10,593 nucleotides of DNA. Origin: an uncultured Lachnospiraceae bacterium (GTDB lineage Bacteria > Bacillota > Clostridia > Lachnospirales > Lachnospiraceae). The notes under the pieces were generated by a model, which saw only the letters and a list, made by a program, of their open reading frames with translations, searched no databases and was not told where the DNA came from. The stretch is taken from contig CAJKWK010000071.1 in assembly GCA_905203555.1 (NCBI GenBank), positions 1 to 10,593 of the forward strand, in the 5' to 3' direction. The position numbers were made by a program, and so were the translations under genes. Of this stretch, positions 7,138 through 10,593 are shown piece after piece; the stretch's first letter is position 1, and each line of letters begins with the position of its first letter.

Positions 7138-8028
7138 CTAGGAATGTTCTGGTTGTTTACTTTCAGCAATCCACTGCTCTGCTACTGTCCGTGATACTCC
7201 AAAGCTTTCCATCACAGCATCCGCATCTTTTAACCACCCTTTTTTTAACTGGATCAGGGCGATTTGTTTATGTGATTCGTTTGTGCGCTGTTCAAGATAA
7301 TCATTTAACTCCTTACACATCTTGCTGTCAGACTTCCACTGTTCATAGCCGGACTTTTCTTCATCGGAAAAGTCCAGCGCATTTTCTAGCTGTGTTTTTT
7401 CTAACAGTTCCTTATCTATTAGAGCAAGAATTGCATCCGGAAGGTTCTGCATATCAGCTGATTTATCCATATAAAGCAAATCTGTATATTTTTTTCCGTC
7501 ATTGGTGCGCGAAAAGATATGGGTTACAACATATGCTTCCTGACTCTTTTTAAAACAATCCTCATCTCGCAACGATTGAACAACATAGCAATCACCTTTT
7601 TCATTTCCATGTTCATCGAATTCCTTGTTCATACATAGGGTAAAATTAAGATCGGTCGTTCCGAATTTATAGCTTTGCGTGTCAGTTTTAATTTCTTCCA
7701 GCATGAAACTTTCAGAACCTGCTAATATTGCAACCTCCCCTATGTGTTTAATCTTTTTTGTGCAAAGACTATATGGATGATTTTTGCTAAAGAAAATCTG
7801 TTCCGTCTGAAGCCTGTGATTAACAGCATTACGGTAAAAACGTTTCGCGGGAAGAGTTGTTTCCACTCCAGTCAAATGTCTGAAATTCTGCGTCTTATAT
7901 ATTACTTCTATGTGCCTACCTTCAAAGACATATAAAAATCTTCTTCCAACCAGATTTTCTTTATACATTTGAGCTGCTGATTCTATTGCCGTTATAATTT
8001 TTTCTATATTTTCTTGTTTCTTCCCCAT
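7138..8028 (-). CDS. PBECR4-domain protein, predicted BECR-fold RNase (toxin-like)
   Basis: The product has 296 aa from the ATG at 8028 (AGGA upstream; the longer frame to 8151 would run back through a terminator and is rejected). Residues ~12-190 look like PBECR4, the phage Barnase-EndoU-ColicinE5/D-RelE-like nuclease family 4. Signs are FRHLTGV (49-55), AKRFYRNAVNHRL (61-73) and YVVTHIFSRTNDGKKYTDLL (166-185); His51 is a candidate catalytic residue. BECR-fold proteins generally cleave RNA, so a cytosolic ribonuclease is expected, as toxin or effector. Residues ~255-290 (KQIALIQLKKGWLKDADAVM, then SFGVSRTVAEQWI) look helical and helix-turn-helix-like. There is no signal peptide. The gene lies 33 nt after the terminator of a repeat-bearing RNA read from the same promoter, so expression needs read-through. 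Family assignment by motif is fairly confident; toxicity is inference. Confidence 0.5.
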   Translation of the reverse strand: MGKKQENIEKIITAIESAAQMYKENLVGRRFLYVFEGRHIEVIYKTQNFRHLTGVETTLPAKRFYRNAVNHRLQTEQIFFSKNHPYSLCTKKIKHIGEVAILAGSESFMLEEIKTDTQSYKFGTTDLNFTLCMNKEFDEHGNEKGDCYVVQSLRDEDCFKKSQEAYVVTHIFSRTNDGKKYTDLLYMDKSADMQNLPDAILALIDKELLEKTQLENALDFSDEEKSGYEQWKSDSKMCKELNDYLEQRTNESHKQIALIQLKKGWLKDADAVMESFGVSRTVAEQWIAESKQPEHS

Positions 8029-8060
8029 CTTGCTCAGTCCTATCTCTCTTCTCTTTTGAC

Positions 8061-8096
8061 CAAAAATAACGCTGGACGATATAACATCATCCAGCG
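8061..8096 (-). terminator. Intrinsic terminator between RNA B and the PBECR4 gene
   Basis: CGCTGGATGAT pairs with ATCGTCCAGCG (8096-8070, 11 pairs with one G-U, loop GTTAT), followed by TTATTTTT. It ends 33 nt before the ATG at 8028, so most transcripts should stop before the nuclease gene. Confidence 0.5.
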
Positions 8097-8306
8097 TATT
8101 CTTCATAAGCGGTTTCATGCTGGCTGTCAGCCTGAATGCCCTTCCGAGCATCTGTTGTGTCGCCGGAACTTAAGATCCCCGGCGTGGATCCACCGTATCT
8201 CCCTGGTGTGGGCTGGATACCCTTCCGAGTATCTGAAAGTGTTGGTACTTACCCTCCCCAACCGGAGCTCAGCTTTTTCGTGCCGCTACACGGAACCTTC
8301 TGGTTC
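8061..8306 (-). ncRNA. Structured RNA B upstream of the PBECR4 gene, two imperfect ~81-90-nt repeats
   Basis: From the predicted start near 8306 the RNA opens with a GAACC/GGTTC hairpin (8293-8306). Two units follow. Unit 1 has GATACTC-GGAA-GGGTATC (8233-8216) then CGCCGG..CCGGCG (8184-8161). Unit 2 has GATGCTC-GGAA-GGGCATT (8152-8135) then CGCTGG..CCAGCG (8096-8070). The stems covary (GATAC/GTATC to GATGC/GCATT; CGCCGG/CCGGCG to CGCTGG/CCAGCG) while the GGAA tetraloops are unchanged. The last hairpin is followed by TTATTTTT and acts as the terminator. Function is either an RNA antitoxin in a type III-like system or a cis-acting attenuator for the nuclease gene. I do not recognise it as a known riboswitch. 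Confidence 0.5.
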
Positions 8307-8312
8307 ACTTTT

Positions 8313-8341
8313 ATTATATGCAAAATCTCAGAAAAAATCAA
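8313..8341 (-). promoter_or_regulatory. Promoter of RNA B and the PBECR4 gene
   Basis: Minus-strand TTGATT (8341-8336), a 17-nt spacer, then TATAAT (8318-8313): near-consensus sigma-A. It resembles the promoters at 5597-5623 and 10357-10385, including the GCATATAATA context. Confidence 0.5.
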
Positions 8342-8360
8342 CAGCTTTTATAATTTTTTT

Positions 8361-8372
8361 CTTATCCGCAAG
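8361..8372 (+). promoter_or_regulatory. Shared promoter box, copy 3 (CTTATCCGCAAG)
   Basis: Identical to the copy at 10407-10418. It lies 19 nt upstream of the -35 of the RNA B promoter. Here it sits inside a TTTTCTT/AAGAAAA inverted repeat. Confidence 0.5.
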
Positions 8373-8414
8373 AAAATGTTTCTTTGATGTTTTTTATTTT
8401 TTGATATTGTCGTT

Positions 8415-8478
8415 GACTGTCTGCGCACTGTGATTATTAACAGCGGCGGTTTTCCTGCGGAGAAAAAATGTAAATTTT
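8415..8478 (-). repeat. Imperfect repeat of the hairpin region at 9483-9548, copy 1
   Basis: After the stop of the 72-aa gene, the plus strand shares blocks with 9483-9548 in order: GACYG, TCTGC, ACAGCGG, TTTCC and AAAATGT. On minus the first hairpin (TTTTC/GAAAA) and a second stem (CGCTGT with ACAG..CG) keep the same positions. No T-run follows here, so this copy is not clearly a terminator. Homology is by eye and modest. Confidence 0.5.
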
Positions 8479-8489
8479 TCAACATGCTT

Positions 8490-8708
8490 TTACTTTTCCG
8501 CTTCACATCCATAGGAAACAGAAATATTATCAAACGCAAATTTCCACCATGGAGTTACTTCGAATCCTCCCGCAGCTTCCCAATCGGCATGTAATTTTTC
8601 ATTTTCCTCTTTCGATAAGCATGCTTGCAAAAACATTCCACACTCTTTCATTGCTTTTTCTTTTATATCGTTATTACATGTAATAAGTTCGTCGTTAAAT
8701 TTTGCCAT
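8490..8708 (-). CDS. 72-aa protein of unknown function
   Basis: The ATG at 8708 has AAGGAG at good spacing and lies ~50 nt below a consensus promoter (8757-8785), so this is very likely a real gene. The sequence is soluble and acidic/helical with three Cys (Cys11, Cys23, Cys30) in the first half (MAKFNDELITCNNDIKEK, ECGMFLQACLSKEE) and an aromatic segment (EVTPWWKFAFD, 50-60) near the C-terminus, with a fourth Cys at 68. I do not recognise the family. It has no signal peptide or membrane span. It sits as a single-gene unit beside the solo CRISPR-like repeat, in the same arrangement as the cell-wall protein gene beside the array. A small toxin, antitoxin or regulator is possible, but nothing in the sequence decides it. 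Confidence 0.5.
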   Translation of the reverse strand: MAKFNDELITCNNDIKEKAMKECGMFLQACLSKEENEKLHADWEAAGGFEVTPWWKFAFDNISVSYGCEAEK

Positions 8709-8756
8709 TTTATTCTCCTTTTTCTGAAAATGATGATTTTTCCTGAATCTGACGAT

Positions 8757-8785
8757 ATTATATCGTAGAAACGACAGTTTTTCAA
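8757..8785 (-). promoter_or_regulatory. Promoter of the 72-aa gene, with palindrome over the -10
   Basis: Minus-strand TTGAAA (8785-8780), a 17-nt spacer and TATAAT (8762-8757). The -10 is the centre of a perfect 7+1+7 palindrome, ACGATATAATATCGT, a possible operator. The block 8745-8806 aligns with 6601-6662 without gaps (44 of 62 identical by hand count), including -10, -35 and box. Confidence 0.5.
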
Positions 8786-8794
8786 ACTGAAAAG

Positions 8795-8806
8795 TTTACA
8801 GATAAG
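8795..8806 (-). promoter_or_regulatory. Shared promoter box, copy 4 (degenerate)
   Basis: The minus strand reads CTTATCTGTAAA, 9 of 12 matches to the 8361 copy, 9 nt upstream of the -35, as in copy 2. Confidence 0.5.
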
Positions 8807-8824
8807 GAAATTCGAGTTTTTTAA

Positions 8825-8854
8825 TTTGAAAGTCCATTATGGAGAGATTTATAC
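8825..8854 (-). repeat. Solo CRISPR-like repeat
   Basis: TCCATTATGGAGAGATTTAT and the AC after it (8833-8854) match the conserved part of the array repeats, again with the TCCA/TGGA stem and a different loop (TTA). The other third (8825-8832) is degenerate. Flanks on both sides are related to those of the array at 6702-6928, so this is an array that collapsed to, or never grew beyond, one repeat. Confidence 0.5.
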
Positions 8855-8943
8855 AGCAACTATACCATCATTCCACGTGTAAAACATCTGAAATGATGCT
8901 GTTTCTTCTGATTACATGTTCAAATTCCAGATTTTTAGTAAAT
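8855..8943 (-). promoter_or_regulatory. Leader-like sequence beside the solo repeat
   Basis: Related to 6929-7015. ACGTGTAA (8875-8882) pairs with TTACATGT (8912-8919), and CATC (8885-8888) with GATG. Relative to the other copy the outer stem has two full compensating changes and one G-U. It ends 3 bases before the stop codon of the membrane protein gene, leaving that gene no separate terminator. Confidence 0.5.
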
Positions 8944-8946
8944 ACA

Positions 8947-9399
8947 TTAATCCTTGCTTTCCTTTATTTTATCTATCGCAAAGAATACGATTGACCACCA
9001 AGTTAAAATATTTCCAATATTATTGTATCCAACGAACGGAATATCCACCGGGAATACTGATATAATCCACATTGTAATCAATAATAGTGCTGAAAAAATC
9101 AAAACATTTGCGAATATTGCAATATTTTTACCTTTTATATTTTTCGCAATTCCCCAAGTTGGTAATTTATTGGTTATTGGGGAGAAATAGCAAAATGCAA
9201 TTTCAAAAGAGAATACAGAAATCATCAACGACGTTATGTTTGATGGAACGATAATACTAATCGAAAATAGAACTAAATATGCAATATATACAAATGCTAA
9301 AATATGTTTTTCTATAAATTGTGATCTTTTGTCTATCGGTTTAGCGGTTTGTATCTTTGCATCAATTTCTTCAACAGTAACAATGTAAGTCCGTTTCAT
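8947..9399 (-). CDS. Four-helix membrane protein of unknown function
   Basis: The product has 150 aa from the ATG at 9399, preceded by GAAGGGA; a longer frame to 9462 lacks a ribosome site. Residues 1-32 are polar and charged (MKRTYIVTVEEIDAKIQ). Four hydrophobic spans follow at ~33-53, 56-74, 93-116 and 127-143, with a charged loop at ~76-92 and a lysine/aspartate tail. I do not recognise the family. It lies downstream of the antitoxin/GNAT pair in the same direction, past a probable terminator at 9472-9517, and no convincing promoter is visible, so it may depend on read-through. A role as a small membrane partner in a defence or toxin module is possible but unsupported. Confidence 0.5.
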   Translation of the reverse strand: MKRTYIVTVEEIDAKIQTAKPIDKRSQFIEKHILAFVYIAYLVLFSISIIVPSNITSLMISVFSFEIAFCYFSPITNKLPTWGIAKNIKGKNIAIFANVLIFSALLLITMWIISVFPVDIPFVGYNNIGNILTWWSIVFFAIDKIKESKD

Positions 9400-9471
9400 G
9401 AGGAATTTCCCTTCTATATACATCTCTTTCGTCTGTGATTTTGTCATACAATGACTAAGCAATTCGAATAA

Positions 9472-9517
9472 ATAAAAAAGAACTGACCGCTCTGCACATT
9501 ATCAATGCCTACAGCGG
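9472..9517 (-). terminator. Probable terminator of the antitoxin/GNAT operon
   Basis: On minus CCG-CTGTA-gg-CATT pairs with AATG-TGCAG-ag-CGG (9517-9487), then TCAG and a T-rich tract TTCTTTTTTATT. The T tract is a few bases past the stem, so termination may be partial. Just upstream is a second hairpin, TTTCCC-TGT-GGGAAA (9535-9521). Confidence 0.5.
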
Positions 9518-9548
9518 AGCTTTCCCACAGGGAAAATGTCCATTGTTA
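9483..9548 (-). repeat. Hairpin region related to 8415-8478, copy 2
   Basis: It carries the blocks GACCG, TCTGC, ACAGCGG, TTTCC and AAAATGT in the same order as the copy after the 72-aa gene. It lies directly after the GNAT gene stop. The two genes therefore share a 3' flank although the proteins are unrelated. Confidence 0.5.
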
Positions 9549-9555
9549 CCATTAT

Positions 9556-10143
9556 TTATCGTATCTTCCGAATCATCTGCACCATTGGTTGTCCATTATC
9601 GGGAATTCGTGCAATTTCCTCGAAGTCATTGTTCTTATAAAACTCAACTAATTTCTTAGAATCTCTACATTCAATCATTATATATCGACCGCCAACTACT
9701 TCCACTGCTGTTGCGATGACATCTTTGGCAAAATCGATTAACCCCTTTCCGCTGAGCGAATTTTGTGATACATTAGAATTTCGTGATAATTGTCCAATTA
9801 AATAACATGGAAAATCACTGATTTGTTCACCATGAATTTTTGCACTGAACCCATCTAATTCTTTTCGTACTCGATTAGAAACTGCAGCTGGAACGGTTAA
9901 AATTTTGATGGCAATAGAAATATAACCATAAACGGTTAACTCTGTAATATTTTTTGTTTCCATTTCTTCTTGGTTGAAAATTAAGTATGTTCTGGATTTA
10001 GATAACTGTTCAAATTCGACAGCTCGATTATGTAAAAAATACTCAATATCTTTATCTTGTGAACACGAAAAAGAAGACAAGAGAGGTTTTAACTCCTTGT
10101 CTTCTTCAAGTTCATCAATTAACGTCTTGAGCGAGATAAGCAC
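9556..10143 (-). CDS. GNAT-family acetyltransferase, putative toxin of a toxin-antitoxin pair
   Basis: The product has 195 aa from a GTG at 10143. The C-terminal half shows the GNAT fold: acetyl-CoA loop SLSGKGLIDFA (129-139, GxG), then VVGGRYIMIECRDSKKLVEF (149-168) and FYKNNDF (168-174), with Tyr169 in the usual GNAT position. The N-terminal part is charged and helical (DELEEDKELKPLLSSF; DIEYFLHNRAVEFEQLSKSR). GNAT toxins of this size acetylate aminoacyl-tRNA or other targets and block translation; the substrate here cannot be told. It overlaps the upstream antitoxin-like gene by 25 bases. There is no ribosome site at proper distance (the nearest GAGG is ~18 nt away), so translation is probably coupled, a usual way to keep toxin below antitoxin. 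An ordinary acetyltransferase is the alternative. Confidence 0.5.
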   Translation of the reverse strand: MLISLKTLIDELEEDKELKPLLSSFSCSQDKDIEYFLHNRAVEFEQLSKSRTYLIFNQEEMETKNITELTVYGYISIAIKILTVPAAVSNRVRKELDGFSAKIHGEQISDFPCYLIGQLSRNSNVSQNSLSGKGLIDFAKDVIATAVEVVGGRYIMIECRDSKKLVEFYKNNDFEEIARIPDNGQPMVQMIRKIR

Positions 10144-10301
10144 TGCTTTAATAACTGATCACTCCTCTCTCGCTGCGCTGTAGTATAAGGATGTGTGGAG
10201 AGCGGTTCTTGTGATTTTTCTTTTGTCATAATTGTAAAAAGTTTTTTAACAGATTCTGGATCAGAAATTTCAATTTTACGTTCAAATGTATTGGTTGCCA
10301 T
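10119..10301 (-). CDS. Small antitoxin-like protein paired with the GNAT gene
   Basis: The product has 60 aa. The ATG at 10301 is chosen over an in-frame ATG at 10352 because GGGAGG lies just before it and the sequence MATNTFERKIEISDPESVKK is a compact start. The C-terminal part is very basic and polar (TAQRERSDQLLKQCLSRSRR). As I recall, short proteins with TFERKI- starts and a RSxxLLKQCLSRS-like tail commonly sit before GNAT genes in Firmicutes, which suggests an antitoxin that binds the acetyltransferase. The basic tail may neutralise the acidic toxin N-terminus or bind DNA for autoregulation. It is first in an operon with the gene ending at 9556, with which it overlaps. Not matched to a named antitoxin family. 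Confidence 0.5.
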   Translation of the reverse strand: MATNTFERKIEISDPESVKKLFTIMTKEKSQEPLSTHPYTTAQRERSDQLLKQCLSRSRR

Positions 10302-10356
10302 AGTGATTGCCCTCCCTTCTGTGGTTGCATGAAAGATTATATTATTGTTCATTTAT

Positions 10357-10385
10357 ATTATATGTGAAAGATATTGTTTTATCAA
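10357..10385 (-). promoter_or_regulatory. Promoter of the antitoxin/GNAT operon
   Basis: Minus-strand TTGATA (10385-10380), a 17-nt spacer and TATAAT (10362-10357), about 55 nt above the ATG at 10301. Confidence 0.5.
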
Positions 10386-10406
10386 CTGGTTTTTAATTCG
10401 ATTTTT

Positions 10407-10418
10407 CTTATCCGCAAG
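10407..10418 (+). promoter_or_regulatory. Shared promoter box, copy 5 (CTTATCCGCAAG)
   Basis: Identical to the copy at 8361-8372, preceded by the same T-run, 21 nt upstream of the -35. From 10419 to 10538 I see no gene or recognisable element. Confidence 0.5.
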
Positions 10419-10538
10419 AATATTCTATTATTCAATGGCTTGATGTGGTCTATATTAAAGAGAGATGTAGCTGACTCTATCGATATAAATTTTGTAAATC
10501 ACTATAAAGATACTTTTTCGGTAATTCTTTTTGCGTGT

Positions 10539-10593
10539 AAAAAGAAACCTCCCATTTCTGGAAGGTCTCTTCATCAAATCATTTGCAAATACT
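10539..10593 (-). terminator. 55-bp terminator repeat, copy 2 (end of a gene outside the window)
   Basis: It matches 7034-7088 at 53 of 55 positions, with the same minus-strand hairpin (loop GAAA) and T-run. It probably ends a minus-strand gene that lies beyond the right edge. The repeat may extend further outside the window. Confidence 0.5.

Noticed and set aside
6990..7553. Plus-strand frame of 187 codons
   Set aside because: It is antisense to the end of the PBECR4 gene and crosses its terminator; the composition is typical of a shadow.
8014..8433. Plus-strand frame of 139 codons
   Set aside because: It is antisense to RNA B and its promoter, where paired stems explain the sequence conservation better.
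10419..10538. Possible further CRISPR-like repeat near GAGAGATGTAGC (10461-10472)
   Set aside because: Only GAGAGAT is shared; the TCCA/TGGA stem and the flanks are absent.

Overview
The window looks like accessory DNA from a gut Firmicute, most likely Lachnospiraceae (a Blautia/Dorea/Ruminococcus-like clostridium). The reasons are AGGAGG-type ribosome sites, TTGNNN-N17-TATAAT promoters, a tryptophan-rich cell-wall-binding protein, a TnpW relative and a very large Cys/SpaA-type surface protein. No housekeeping gene is visible. The left half (1-4717) has higher GC and one long gene; the right half is AT-rich and made of short modules, nearly all read on the minus strand.

Region by region: (1) 4717-1, minus, is one uninterrupted but incomplete reading frame of 1572 codons for a secreted surface protein with a candidate thioester domain, SpaA/prealbumin-like domains and a highly acidic Ser/Glu linker. 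(2) 4884-5299, plus, is a mobile-element remnant: a tnpW gene broken by one base, then a promoter, a short structured RNA and a strong terminator where a recombinase would be expected. (3) 5590-5257, minus, is a promoter, a structured RNA with two contiguous ~51-nt repeats, a hairpin, then a well-started but truncated reading frame. (4) 6565-5732, minus, is a small secreted cell-wall-binding protein with its own promoter and a bidirectional terminator. (5) 6702-6928 is a four-repeat CRISPR-like array with no cas genes. (6) 8341-7034, minus, is a promoter, a ~245-nt repeat-containing RNA ending in a terminator, then a PBECR4-type nuclease gene. (7) 8708-8490, minus, is a 72-aa unknown protein. 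(8) 8825-8945 is a single CRISPR-like repeat with the same flanks as the array. (9) 9399-8947 is a four-helix membrane protein. (10) 10301-9556 is a small antitoxin-like protein overlapping a GNAT-family toxin-like protein.

Several pieces recur. Five minus-strand promoters carry a 12-bp box (consensus CTTATCYGCAAG). Both CRISPR-like loci have a collinear promoter module on one side and a covarying inverted repeat on the other. A 55-bp terminator repeat occurs at 7034 and at 10539. Two RNA-terminator-gene units (near 5500 and 8200) have the layout of type III toxin-antitoxin loci. My best reading is a defence/toxin-antitoxin island next to a decayed mobile element. The most interesting candidate is a PBECR4 nuclease controlled by a repeat-containing RNA; next are the cas-less CRISPR loci set among toxin-type genes. 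All family names come from reading the translations by eye, with no database search.
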